Positions 32,094-40,038 of a stretch of 64,000 nt of DNA are shown one piece after another (position 1 is the first letter of the stretch; the number at the start of each line of letters is the position of its first letter). Position numbers and translations under genes: made by a program. The notes below the pieces were generated by a model. It searched no databases. It saw only the letters and a program-made list of their open reading frames with translations, and was not told where the DNA came from. This DNA is from Streptomyces sp. NBC_01485 (GTDB lineage: Bacteria; Actinomycetota; Actinomycetes; Streptomycetales; Streptomycetaceae): assembly GCF_036227125.1 (NCBI RefSeq), contig NZ_CP109435.1:5146001-5210000 (forward strand), in the 5' to 3' direction.

Positions 32094-32340
32094 GTTCTAG
32101 GGGGAGGGTGGTGAGGAGGGCGGCCCAGGCCCCGGAGGAGACGGTCACCACCGGCCCGTCCGAATTCTTCGAGTCCCGGATGTGGACGGCGGCGGGGCAG
32201 GCGGCTATTTCGACGCAATTACCGCCGCCGCCATCGCTGTACGAGGACTTGTGCCAGGTGTACGCGGTCTCGACGCAGTCGCCGCCCCCGCCGTCGCTGT
32301 AACTGGACTTGAACCACTGAAGGGTCCCTGTGCCGGTCAT
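32089..32340 (-). CDS. DUF397 protein, copy 3, with internal duplication
   Basis: An 83-residue DUF397 protein in which the signature appears twice: WFKSSYSDGGGGDCVETA (residues 9-26) and WHKSSYSDGGGGNCVEIA (29-46), followed by AVHIRDSKNS and a C-terminal WAALLTTLPLEL. The normal family has one copy in about 60 residues. ATG 32340 overlaps the stop of the XRE gene (ATGA), the same coupling as in the first module. Its stop lies in palindrome site 3. Confidence 0.85.
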   Translation of the reverse strand: MTGTGTLQWFKSSYSDGGGGDCVETAYTWHKSSYSDGGGGNCVEIAACPAAVHIRDSKNSDGPVVTVSSGAWAALLTTLPLEL

Positions 32341-33173
32341 TCCTGCTCTCCTGCCAACCGTTCGATGAGGCTCAGCGAGTCGTCGGGACTCAGGGCCTGT
32401 GCGCGGATCTTCGCATAGCGGTGGGCGAGTTGGGCCACTTCCGGCGGATTGCTTACCAGGATGCCCTGGTCCTCGATCTCCATGAAAACGACGTGGTCGT
32501 GGTCCTCGGTGACAACAATTTTCATGGGGCCACGCTCGCCCGCGTGCGCACCGCGCAGTCCGCGGTTCATCGGGAGAACTTGGATGCAGATATTGTCCCG
32601 CTGGGCGTCGTTGGCGAGCGAGCGTAGTTGCTCGCGCAAGATGTCCCAGCTACCGAACGGCCGCCGCAACACGCTCTCTTCGAGGATCAGCTCGATCATC
32701 GGAGCAGGCTCGCGGTCGAAGAGCGCTCGGCGGGCGACCCGCGCCTCGACGAGTTCGTCCTCCTTCTGTTTGGAGACAGGGGGATAGCTGCCGTGGATGA
32801 CGGCCCGGGCATACGCCTCGGTCTGGAACAGCCCGTCGAGGACGAAGCTCGCGTACGAGCAGATTGTGACCGCGCCCGCCTCCATCTCGCTGAAGCCTCG
32901 GAAGCGCGCGGGGTACTTCTCCAGCAGCATCCACTTGCGTGCCTTCTCGAAGAGGCCCAGCCCACCGCCGATCGCCTTCTCCAGCGCGACCAGCATCTTG
33001 TCGCTCGCGGGCTGGGCGCACGTCTCCATCGCGCTGATCGCGGAGGCGGTGTAGCCGATCATCTTGCCCAACTCCTCCTGAGTCAGACCAAGTTGCTCGC
33101 GCAACGCCTTCGCCAGTGCGGCGACCATCCGTGCCGTACCGCTCGCTACCACCTTGTTCTCCGCCCGCGCCAT
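32337..33173 (-). CDS. WhiJ-like XRE-family regulator with DUF5753, second module
   Basis: A 278-residue protein. The XRE helix-turn-helix spans residues 15-70 (ALAKALREQLGLTQEELGK, MIGYTASAISAMET). The DUF5753 domain follows with FRGFSEMEAGAVTICSYASF, LDGLFQTEAYARAVIHGSYP, ELILEESVLRRPFGSW and ICIQVLPMN. The start at 33173 follows GGGGGTGACC and is preferred over one 30 bases upstream. It is coupled to DUF397 copy 3. No RsbW-like ATPase is nearby; the divergent gene is a different small protein. Confidence 0.9.
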   Translation of the reverse strand: MARAENKVVASGTARMVAALAKALREQLGLTQEELGKMIGYTASAISAMETCAQPASDKMLVALEKAIGGGLGLFEKARKWMLLEKYPARFRGFSEMEAGAVTICSYASFVLDGLFQTEAYARAVIHGSYPPVSKQKEDELVEARVARRALFDREPAPMIELILEESVLRRPFGSWDILREQLRSLANDAQRDNICIQVLPMNRGLRGAHAGERGPMKIVVTEDHDHVVFMEIEDQGILVSNPPEVAQLAHRYAKIRAQALSPDDSLSLIERLAGEQE

Positions 33174-33187
33174 GCGGTCACCCCCGG

Positions 33188-33204
33188 ACTCAACTGAACT
33201 CAAC
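33188..33204. promoter_or_regulatory. Direct repeat ACTCAAC upstream of XRE gene
   Basis: ACTCAAC occurs at 33188-33194 and 33198-33204, a 10-base period, one helical turn apart, just upstream of the XRE start. It is a candidate autoregulatory site; it differs from the palindromes of the first module. Confidence 0.4.
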
Positions 33205-33283
33205 CGGTCACCAGTTGTCTCCGCTGATTTCCGACCGTTGTGGAGAGTCGACGGAGAGTTATGGAAGACGGTAGGTCAGCTTC

Positions 33284-33296
33284 AGGACACTGTCCT
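33284..33296 (+). promoter_or_regulatory. Palindrome AGGACA-C-TGTCCT directly before ATG 33298
   Basis: A 13-base perfect dyad with AGGACA at the ribosome-binding position. It could be an operator or a coincidence of the Shine-Dalgarno region; the one-base centre is too tight for an RNA hairpin. Confidence 0.35.
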
Positions 33297-33297
33297 C

Positions 33298-33696
33298 ATG
33301 AATACGCAAAGTGACCTGGACTGGCTTCCGGAATCCGGCGTTCAAATCCGGAAGGCAGGCGTCCAGTTCGACGCCGTGCGGCTGGACGGCGACCGGGGAC
33401 GCCAGATCGCCGACCTGCTGGCGCGGATGACCGGAGGCGACCCCGGGCCGATCATCGAGACGGCGAGCGGACGCCGGTGCGTCTACTTCCTCGTGCCGCC
33501 CGGCAGCACCGCCCATCTGGCCTGGCCGGAAGGGGTGACGCGCATGACCTGCGGTCCGGACAAGGAGTGGTTCATCCCCGTCCCCGCGCTGGACGACATG
33601 ACGTGGCCGCTGTTCTGGCGTTACCGGCCCACCGCACCCGACCGCTTCGTCCACACGCTTCTTCTGCGCGCCGTCACACTTCACTCCGAGGAGTGA
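33298..33696 (+). CDS. Hypothetical protein with primase/polymerase-like N-terminal similarity
   Basis: A 132-residue protein: DLDWLPESGVQIRKAGVQFD, GDRGRQIADLLARMTGGDPG, CVYFLVPPGSTAHLAWP and a C-terminal WRYRPTAPDRFVHTLLL. The VPPGSTAHLAWPEGV segment resembles the N-terminal region of bifunctional primase-polymerase-like proteins, without their catalytic motifs. ATG 33298 is the start that fits the conserved region. It is divergent from the second WhiJ-like gene and upstream of a replication-type HTH protein. Function unknown. Confidence 0.65.
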   Translation: MNTQSDLDWLPESGVQIRKAGVQFDAVRLDGDRGRQIADLLARMTGGDPGPIIETASGRRCVYFLVPPGSTAHLAWPEGVTRMTCGPDKEWFIPVPALDDMTWPLFWRYRPTAPDRFVHTLLLRAVTLHSEE

Positions 33697-33759
33697 AACG
33701 TGGGAACTTCCGCCCGGGAAAACCCAGTTCCGGCTTGCTTTCGTCGCTTTGCGTGCCCG

Positions 33760-33808
33760 TAGAGTCACGCCAACGAAACGCCCCCGCGGTGCGCCAACAC
33801 CCGGGGGC
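33760..33808 (+). promoter_or_regulatory. Promoter-like -10 and leader hairpin before HTH gene
   Basis: TAGAGT at about 33760 is a plausible -10. GCCCCCG (33780-33786) and CGGGGGC (33802-33808) can pair around a 15-base loop in the leader, 33 bases before ATG 33841. Confidence 0.4.
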
Positions 33809-33840
33809 TCGGCACCAGGTCCAACACATAAGGACACCCA

Positions 33841-34692
33841 ATGCGCATTCATCGTACGACGCCCACGCGCGCGTTTTCAGTCTTCTCCAACGCCCTTCTC
33901 CGCGACCGGAGTCTCTCCTGGTGTGCGGTAGGCGTACTGACGTACCTCATCAGCCTCCCGGACGGCGCTCGCGCCACCATCCGAACCCTCGCCGAGCAGC
34001 GCAAGGAAGGCAGGGCGCGGATCGCCTCCGCCCTGCATGAGCTGGAGGAATCCCGGTATCTGCGGCGGGTGGTGCGGCAGGACGCGCAGACGCGTCACTT
34101 CTCCACGGTGTACGAGGTATTCGACACTCCGTACGAGGACGAACCCCCGGCGGGTGAACCGGAAAAAGTTCAGGACCGGGCCTTCGGCGAATCGGGAGAC
34201 CCGGCCGGGGGCGCTACCCCTTCGGGGGAAAACACCGGGACACAAGACCCTCCCTCCCCGCCGCTTGTCGAGCCCGACGAGCCGGCCGAGCCGGAAGAGG
34301 AGTCGGAGCAGGAGCCGGAACCGAGCGAACGCACCGCGTTCGCCGCGAAGTTCCTCGGCTCGCTCGGCCGTACGCACCCGGGGCTCACGCTCGGTGCCGC
34401 CGAGGCGTTGCGGCTCGCGCCGCTCGTGGAGGCGTGGTGGGACGCGGGGGCGAACACCTCGCAGGTGCGGGCCGCGCTGACGGACGGGCTGCCGTCTCCC
34501 GTCCACTCGCCGCAGGCGTTGATCGAGAACCGGCTGCGCCGTAAGCGCCCGGCTGCGCCGACGCCGGCTCCCGCCACGACCGTCGAGCTCGAACTGCGCA
34601 AGCCCGGCGCGACCGCCTTCCGCGACGCCGCCCGACGCGGCGGCGCGACGGTCCGCGCCCTGCTGCGAGGCCAGCAGCCCGCGCCCGCGTAG
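33841..34692 (+). CDS. Winged-helix protein resembling replication-initiator or DnaD-like regulators
   Basis: A 283-residue protein. Residues 10-75 form a helix-turn-helix (LLRDRSLSWCAVGVLTYLIS, then IRTLAEQRKEGRARIASALH, ELEESRYLRRVV). An acidic Pro/Glu-rich linker (residues 100-165) leads to a C-terminal helical domain with FLGSLGRTHPGLTLGAAEAL, RLAPLVEAWW and ALIENRLRRKRP. Similar proteins are common in streptomycetes as helix-turn-helix proteins of unknown role, with plasmid-replication flavour. ATG 33841 follows an ATAAGGACACCC ribosome site. Confidence 0.65.
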   Translation: MRIHRTTPTRAFSVFSNALLRDRSLSWCAVGVLTYLISLPDGARATIRTLAEQRKEGRARIASALHELEESRYLRRVVRQDAQTRHFSTVYEVFDTPYEDEPPAGEPEKVQDRAFGESGDPAGGATPSGENTGTQDPPSPPLVEPDEPAEPEEESEQEPEPSERTAFAAKFLGSLGRTHPGLTLGAAEALRLAPLVEAWWDAGANTSQVRAALTDGLPSPVHSPQALIENRLRRKRPAAPTPAPATTVELELRKPGATAFRDAARRGGATVRALLRGQQPAPA

Positions 34693-34788
34693 GCGCAAGC
34701 GCACACAGATTCCCGGCCTGCTCTCGCCTGCCGGGTCCTTCGAAAGAAACGGAGTGTCGATGACCGTCACACTCGTACGCCCTGAGGT

Positions 34789-34807
34789 GGTATACCGCCG
34801 GTATACT
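34789..34807 (+). promoter_or_regulatory. Operator/promoter of the toxin-antitoxin pair; leaderless start
   Basis: GGTATACC (34789-34796), itself a palindrome, is repeated as GGTATACT (34800-34807) after GCC. The second copy contains a -10-like TATACT ending 6 bases before ATG 34814, so the mRNA is probably leaderless. Overlap of operator and -10 fits autorepression by the antitoxin. Confidence 0.65.
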
Positions 34808-34813
34808 GTGCTC

Positions 34814-35080
34814 ATGGCTGACACCACGATCAAGGTCGACCCCGCTGTCCGTGACCGGCTTCAGGAGCTCGCCCGGGAGCGCGGGATGAGCATGCGCGAC
34901 CTCGTTGCCCAGTTGGCCGGGGCCACCCCGACCAAGGAAGAGCTGCACAAGCAGTACGAGGAGACCAAGGCGTACGTGGAGGAGCACTTCCTCGGCAGGC
35001 CGTACACCGAGGAGGACGAGAAGGCCGGCGAGAAGCTGTGGGCCGACCTCGAGGCCGGGCGTATCGGGGAGGTCCAGTAA
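34814..35080 (+). CDS. Ribbon-helix-helix antitoxin (VapB-like)
   Basis: An 88-residue protein. The N-terminal ribbon-helix-helix (residues 4-35) reads TTIKVDPAVRDRLQELARER, GMSMRDLVAQLAG. The C-terminal half is charged (EELHKQYEETKAYVEEHF and AGEKLWADLEAG), as expected for the toxin-binding tail of an antitoxin. ATG 34814 is preferred over a start 60 bases upstream because the -10 element lies between them. Its stop overlaps the toxin start (TAATG). Confidence 0.75.
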   Translation: MADTTIKVDPAVRDRLQELARERGMSMRDLVAQLAGATPTKEELHKQYEETKAYVEEHFLGRPYTEEDEKAGEKLWADLEAGRIGEVQ

Positions 35081-35535
35081 TGGACGAGAAGCGCTATCCG
35101 CTGCCGCGTGCCGTCATCTTCGACGACACCGCCGCGCTCGCACTGGGTGCGGGGAACAGCATGGCCTCCCGGCTCGTCGTCGAGGCGGAGAAGGACCCCG
35201 CTCTGCGGGTCTACATTCCCGCGCTGAGCTTGGCCGCCGCCGAGCGCGAGCGGGCCGGAGTCGCCGAGCATGTGGGCGCGTTGCCGTCCGTCAACATCGA
35301 GGGGCTCGACTTCGCGGCTGCCGCGTCCGTCGGCAAGCGTCTGCGGACGGCGGGTGCGGCGGACGCGGGCGAGGAGCCGGCCGGCAAGACCGAGGACGAC
35401 TGGAGCGGCGCCCACGTGCTGCATCTCGCGCTGCCGACCGTCGAGTGGCCGCACGGCCGTCCCGTCCTGACCAGGACACCGACGCGCTACCGGGGTACGG
35501 GTATCCGGACCATCCGCATCGTCGAACAGCGTTGA
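35080..35535 (+). CDS. PIN-like putative toxin (VapC-like)
   Basis: A 151-residue protein. AVIFDDTAALALGAG resembles the first PIN strand with its catalytic Asp; VYIPALSLAAAERERAGVAE and SVNIEGLDFAAAASVGKRL follow, and DDWSGAHVLHLALPT resembles the central acidic/His segment, but the last catalytic Asp of canonical VapC is not obvious. Position one base after a ribbon-helix-helix antitoxin supports a toxin role. If so, RNase activity is the family expectation; sequence divergence makes this moderate. A strong terminator follows. Confidence 0.6.
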   Translation: MDEKRYPLPRAVIFDDTAALALGAGNSMASRLVVEAEKDPALRVYIPALSLAAAERERAGVAEHVGALPSVNIEGLDFAAAASVGKRLRTAGAADAGEEPAGKTEDDWSGAHVLHLALPTVEWPHGRPVLTRTPTRYRGTGIRTIRIVEQR

Positions 35536-35540
35536 GCGGC

Positions 35541-35577
35541 GCCGGGTAGGGCGCCCACCGGGCGCGCCCTACCCGGC
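35541..35577 (+). terminator. Terminator of the toxin-antitoxin operon
   Basis: A perfect 14-base stem, GCCGGGTAGGGCGC with GCGCCCTACCCGGC, encloses 9 bases. It starts 6 bases after the toxin stop. Confidence 0.85.
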
Positions 35578-35637
35578 ATTCCGGGCATATCATGACGTTG
35601 TCTGTCCGCGTGCATCGACCAGAAGAAGGTGACTGCG

Positions 35638-35931
35638 ATGCGCATGATGCTGAAGGCGTCCATGGACACGGAGAAGGCCAACGAGGCCATCCGGAACGGG
35701 ACTCTCGGGAAGTTGATCGAGGAGTCGATGGCGCAGCTCAAGCCCGAAGCGGCCTACTTCACCACCGACCACGGCAAGCGCACCGCCTTCCTGTTCTTCG
35801 ACATGGAGGAGAGCTCGCAGATGCCGGTGCTCAGCGAGCCGTTCTTCCTCAACCTCGACGCCGAGATCTCCTACAACCCCGTGATGAACATGGAGGACGT
35901 GCAGAAGGGTCTCGCACAGCTCGGGCGCTGA
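35638..35931 (+). CDS. Small hypothetical protein, unknown function
   Basis: A 97-residue protein: MRMMLKASMDTEKANEAIRN, KPEAAYFTTDHGKRTAFLFF, then EPFFLNLDAEISYNPVMNM. The alternating strand/helix pattern suggests a ferredoxin-like (dimeric alpha-beta barrel type) fold. ATG 35638 follows AGAAGAAGG and is preferred over GTG 35629. No known family is certain, and neighbours give no clue. Confidence 0.7.
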   Translation: MRMMLKASMDTEKANEAIRNGTLGKLIEESMAQLKPEAAYFTTDHGKRTAFLFFDMEESSQMPVLSEPFFLNLDAEISYNPVMNMEDVQKGLAQLGR

Positions 35932-35946
35932 AAGCCATCAGCCGAC

Positions 35947-36597
35947 TCAGCTGAAGACGATCATCGAGCCCTGCGCCAGGCTGCGGGTCGCTGCCGCGTG
36001 CAGGCCGAGCCACACGTGCCGTTCCCGGGCGAACGGGCTGGGATCGTACGGTGCCGCGACGGCAGGTTCCTCCAACTCCGTGGGACCGGCGGGGGGTTGG
36101 GGGGCGGCTGGCGGATTGGCCGGATCGATGCCGATCGACGGGGCCACGAACTCCAGTTCCCGCAGCAGGGATTGGGCGGAGCCCAAGGGGCCGCCGCCCG
36201 CGAGGAGTTCGTCGTTGGAGAGCGGGGCGGGGAAGTCGACGGGGACGTACGCGCCCGCGTGGTCGTAGTGCCAGACCAGGTGCGACTGCTGGGCCGTCGC
36301 CTCGAACATCTCCAGGAGCTGTTCGTAGTCACCGCCCAGCTCGCCCACCGGCGTCACCGGCAACTGGCACACCTGGAGCAGGTAGGCGCGGCGCAGGAAG
36401 TGCAGGGCGTCGTAGTCGAAGCCGGCCACCGGGGCGACCTCGCCGGACAGGCCGGGCATGTACTGGTACACCGGCACCGGCGGGAGGCCCGCCTCGGCGA
36501 GCACCTTGTTGTACTGGGCGAGTTCGTCGGCGAAGGGATTGTCGGGGGTGTGGCACAACACGTCGACGAGCGGCACGAGCCACAGGTCACAGGCCAA
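35947..36597 (-). CDS. Hypothetical protein, unknown function
   Basis: A 216-residue protein: ACDLWLVPLVDVLCHTPDNP at the N-terminus, VPVYQYMPGLSGEVAPVAGF, ALHFLRRAYLLQVCQLPVTP and a Pro-rich stretch near residues 155-185. TTG 36597 follows GAGGAGCTCTC and removes a Cys/Asn/Pro repeat peptide that is only the translation of a 12-base tandem repeat. No membrane segments. I do not recognise a function; similar proteins occur in other streptomycetes. Confidence 0.6.
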   Translation of the reverse strand: MACDLWLVPLVDVLCHTPDNPFADELAQYNKVLAEAGLPPVPVYQYMPGLSGEVAPVAGFDYDALHFLRRAYLLQVCQLPVTPVGELGGDYEQLLEMFEATAQQSHLVWHYDHAGAYVPVDFPAPLSNDELLAGGGPLGSAQSLLRELEFVAPSIGIDPANPPAAPQPPAGPTELEEPAVAAPYDPSPFARERHVWLGLHAAATRSLAQGSMIVFS

Positions 36598-36616
36598 AGA
36601 GAGCTCCTCACTCAGC

Positions 36617-36652
36617 GCGTTGCACGGTGCGTTGCATGGTGTGTTGCACGGG
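36617..36652. repeat. 12-base tandem repeat, 3 copies
   Basis: gcgttgcacggt, gcgttgcatggt and gtgttgcacggg lie head to tail 20 bases upstream of the TTG start at 36597. Confidence 0.85.
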
Positions 36653-36698
36653 CGGTACGGCAATGCCGGTCAGGGAAGGGTAGTCGCTGCCGCGCACC

Positions 36699-39182
36699 TC
36701 AGCTCCTGTTCTGCGTCCCCTCGTGCAGGTCCCATACCCACACTCCGGCCACCCGCCTACCCGGCCGGCCCACCAGTTTCTCCACCGTCTCACGCAGCCG
36801 CTCGACGCGCGGCTGCGGGGCGAGCACCAGGGCCCCCGCCCGCCAGTACGCGAGGTCCTCGCGGGTCGCGGCCCGGGCGCGGGCGTCGACCACCGGGACC
36901 ACGCCCGTGTACCGCACGTCGCGCAGCAGACTCGCCGTGAAGCGCAGCGGGACGCCGTAGACGCCGGTGCGGTCGCCGTCGCCGTACGGCCCGTTGAAGT
37001 AGCCGCCGGGCATCCGGAAGCCGAGGCCGGTCGCCGTCTGCCAGTGCAGCGCCTCGGCGTCCTCGGGCTCGGCGAGCGGCACGGGGACGAGGGTCTCGCC
37101 GGGGCGGACGTACGCCTTCCAGGTGCCGTCGGTGAAGAAGGCGGGGACCTCGGTGCGCGGCTCGGACTTCAGCGGGGCCGGGAGGAGGGGGAGCAGGGCG
37201 ACGGAGACGGCGAGCAGTCCGGCGTACTGGGTGCTGAGGCGGCGGGCGTGGGCCAGCCGGTCGACGGCCAGGGCGAGCAGCATGCCCAGCGCCGGGGCGC
37301 AGACCAGCGCGACCCGGCTCTCGATGACCGACTCGAACAGGGGGAGACCGGCGAACAGGGTCCAGGGGCCGGGGATTGTGGTGCCGGTGAGGGGGAGGGC
37401 GATGCTCGGGCCGAGGGACAGCACCGCAGCCGCTGCCGCCGTGCAGGCCAGCGCCTTCACTGCGGGCCGCCGCCACAGTCCTACCGTGATCGCGAAGGCC
37501 AGCAGGGCGAGTGGCCAGCCGTAGAAGGCGTTCTGTTCGGTCGGGTTGAGGGAGAGGGCGTCGGCGCGGCCGGCGTCGCCCGCGATCAGGGAGCGCTCGG
37601 CGAACGAGAGCAGCGCGCGCACGGAGTTGGCGACGCCGGGCGCGGTGCCGTGGTCGATGCCCGAGTAGCTCTGCGGGCCGGAGAACTGCCAGGCCAGGGG
37701 GTAGAGGACGAGCGGGAGGCAGACTGCGGCGGCGATCGCCAGGCCGTTCAGCAGGGGGCGGGCGGCGCTGCGCGCGACGTCGGGGCGTACGACGCCGTAC
37801 GCGACCGCGAAGAGGAGCATGCCCAGCGCGGCGAGCAGCAGCGGCTCCTCGCCGAGGAAGAACTGGTAGGCCGCCATCAGGCCGAGGACGACCGCGTCCC
37901 GGGTGACCCGCGCACCGGTCGTCAGGCGCAGGGCGCGCTCGATGATCGGCGGGATCATGAACAGGACGACGAAGTTCGGGTGGGCGTTGGCGTGGCTGAT
38001 CATCGGCGGTGCGAACGCGGCCACCGCGGCCCCGGCGAAGGCGGCGGGGCGCAGCCGGACGAGCCGGCGCACGATCAGCCGGTACCAGGCGGTGGCGGTG
38101 GCGGCCAGGCCCAGCGCCATCACCAGGCTGAGGGTGACGGCCGGGCCGAGGAGCAGGGTGACGGGGGTGAGCGGGACGGACAGGCCCAACATCGTCGTGT
38201 TGGCCATCAGGTTCACGCCGCCGGGGAAGCCCTGGAGGTCGGTGAAGAGGGGATTGCGCAGGTGGGCGACGTTGTCGGCGGTCACCGCGAAGAACCACTC
38301 CCACTGGTTCTGGTCCTGGAGGGAGTCGGTGAGATAGCGGTGGGCGGGGTCCAGGACGCGGCCCGAGTAGAGGGCCGTCGCCATCGCGAGGAAGAGGACG
38401 ACGGCCAGGACGTCCGCAGGGCGCAGCCGCAGCACCGGGATCCGTATCCGGGCCAGGTCGCGCAGGAAACGGAGGTAGTCGGTGGGGCGGACCTTCGAGC
38501 CGGGCTGGTGCGACCAGTGCACGGGCACCTCGGCGACCGGCCAGTCGGCGCGCTGGAAGTGCCGCAGCACCTCCACGTCGATGGCCCAGCCGTTGAGACG
38601 GGAGGCGGCGAACGCGGCGCGGGCCTTGTCGCCGTCGAAGAGCTTGAAGCCGCACTGGGTGTCGCGTATCCCGCGCAGGGTGGTCCGGCGGATGAGCAAG
38701 TTGCCTGCCTTGCCCAGGAGTTCGCGTATGCGGTGCTGCCGGTCGCCAAGTGTCGCGCCGGGCACGGCGCGTGAGCCGACCGCCGCCTCATGCCCGTCGG
38801 CGAGTGCCTTCTCCAGCCGCCCCAACTCCCCGACGGGGGTGGCGAGATCGGCGTCCATGACGAGAACGTGACCGCCCCGGCTGGCGGCGACCCCGAGCCG
38901 CAGGGCGTGCCCCTTGCCCCGGTTGCCGGAACCGACGACGAGCTTCACGCGGGGGTCGCTGCGGACGGTGACGAGTTCGCGGGTGGCGTCGGTGGAACCG
39001 TCGTCGGCGACCAGGATCTCCCAACTGCCCCAGTGGCTCCCGGCCGAGTGGAGATGGCGGGTGACCGCGTCCAGGGTCGCGGCGAGCCGGCGTTCCTCGT
39101 TGAAGGCGGGGATGACGACGGACAACTCGACGGCGGCGGTCGGGGCGGTGGGCCTGTCCGGGGCGGCGGGCCTCCCGCTCAT
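36699..39182 (-). CDS. Family 2 glycosyltransferase fused to a large membrane domain
   Basis: An 827-residue protein. The first 250 residues are a dolichol-phosphate-mannose-synthase-like GT2 domain: VELSVVIPAFNEERRLAATL, LVADDGSTDATRELV, HVLVMDADLATPVGELGRLE and DTQCGFKLFDGDKARAAF. From about residue 255, some 11-12 hydrophobic segments follow, as in membrane sugar transferases, then a soluble C-terminal region with DGTWKAYVRPGETLVPVPLA. ATG 39182 overlaps the GntR stop (ATGA). It may make a polyprenyl-linked sugar and use or flip it. A long Arg/Pro-rich upstream extension of the frame is rejected. Confidence 0.88.
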   Translation of the reverse strand: MSGRPAAPDRPTAPTAAVELSVVIPAFNEERRLAATLDAVTRHLHSAGSHWGSWEILVADDGSTDATRELVTVRSDPRVKLVVGSGNRGKGHALRLGVAASRGGHVLVMDADLATPVGELGRLEKALADGHEAAVGSRAVPGATLGDRQHRIRELLGKAGNLLIRRTTLRGIRDTQCGFKLFDGDKARAAFAASRLNGWAIDVEVLRHFQRADWPVAEVPVHWSHQPGSKVRPTDYLRFLRDLARIRIPVLRLRPADVLAVVLFLAMATALYSGRVLDPAHRYLTDSLQDQNQWEWFFAVTADNVAHLRNPLFTDLQGFPGGVNLMANTTMLGLSVPLTPVTLLLGPAVTLSLVMALGLAATATAWYRLIVRRLVRLRPAAFAGAAVAAFAPPMISHANAHPNFVVLFMIPPIIERALRLTTGARVTRDAVVLGLMAAYQFFLGEEPLLLAALGMLLFAVAYGVVRPDVARSAARPLLNGLAIAAAVCLPLVLYPLAWQFSGPQSYSGIDHGTAPGVANSVRALLSFAERSLIAGDAGRADALSLNPTEQNAFYGWPLALLAFAITVGLWRRPAVKALACTAAAAAVLSLGPSIALPLTGTTIPGPWTLFAGLPLFESVIESRVALVCAPALGMLLALAVDRLAHARRLSTQYAGLLAVSVALLPLLPAPLKSEPRTEVPAFFTDGTWKAYVRPGETLVPVPLAEPEDAEALHWQTATGLGFRMPGGYFNGPYGDGDRTGVYGVPLRFTASLLRDVRYTGVVPVVDARARAATREDLAYWRAGALVLAPQPRVERLRETVEKLVGRPGRRVAGVWVWDLHEGTQNRS

Positions 39183-39880
39183 CCGGCCGCCAGCCGCTCG
39201 ATCAGGGTGATGGAGTCGTCGTTGTAGGCGGCGAGGACCACGCGGGCCGCGTCGGTGTCGCGGGCGTACAGGGCGTCGACGAGTTCGGTGTGGCCGGACC
39301 ACAGATGGCCGCGCAGATCCGCCAGCCGCCGCAGGTGCTGCACCGTGCACACCCAGGACTGCAGACGCAGCCGGTGCAGGAAGTCGGCGAGGTAGGGGTT
39401 GCCGTACAGGCCGCTCAGCTCGCGCCAGAAGCGCAGGTCGTAGCCGATGAGGACGGTCAGGTCACCGGCGGACGCGGCCCGCTTCGCCGCCTCGCCGCGC
39501 CGGCGCACGCCCGCGATGACGGCGGCCGTCCGGGGCTCCTCGAAGTTCAGGTGGGGCCGCCGGCCCTCGTCCACGGCGAGGAACATCCCCTCGATGATCA
39601 GGCTGCGCGCCTGGACCATGCCCCGGTAGTCGTCGACGGAGTACTCGTGGACCCGGAAACCCCGGTGCTGGTCGGCCTCCAGCAGACCCTGCGCCGAAAG
39701 ATCGACGAGGGCCTCGCGGACGGGGGTCGCGGAGACGCCGTACTGCTCGGCGATCTCCTTCACCGTGAACTCCTGCCCCGGCTGCAACCGTCCCCCCAGC
39801 ACCTCGTCGCGGAGCGCGTCGGCGATCTGTTGTCGCAGGGTGCTGCGCGTCACGGCGCCGTTGCCGCTGCTGCCGGACAT
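39179..39880 (-). CDS. GntR-family regulator with FCD domain
   Basis: A 233-residue regulator. The winged helix (residues 12-75) has LRQQIADALRDEVLGGRLQP, GQEFTVKEIAEQYGVSATPV and REALVDLSAQGLLEADQHRG. The FCD-type C-terminal domain has LIGYDLRFWRELSGLYGNPY, LRRLADLRG and WSGHTELVDALYARD. ATG 39880 is chosen; a start 69 bases upstream is possible. It is co-transcribed with the glycosyltransferase and lies just downstream of the aminotransferase, so either may be its target. Ligand probably a small acid. Confidence 0.88.
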   Translation of the reverse strand: MSGSSGNGAVTRSTLRQQIADALRDEVLGGRLQPGQEFTVKEIAEQYGVSATPVREALVDLSAQGLLEADQHRGFRVHEYSVDDYRGMVQARSLIIEGMFLAVDEGRRPHLNFEEPRTAAVIAGVRRRGEAAKRAASAGDLTVLIGYDLRFWRELSGLYGNPYLADFLHRLRLQSWVCTVQHLRRLADLRGHLWSGHTELVDALYARDTDAARVVLAAYNDDSITLIERLAAG

Positions 39881-40038
39881 GGTCGAGGCGTCTCCATCGT
39901 CAGGGGCGGAAGAAGGGTGCGTGCTCGTCGGTATGTACGAGCACGCCACCTTACGCGTTCGAAGATTTCAAGCCCCTACATGTGCAGCAACCAGCCTGTG
40001 TACTCCGCTCGGTGCTCTTCCTCTCCTGCTGCACTCCG

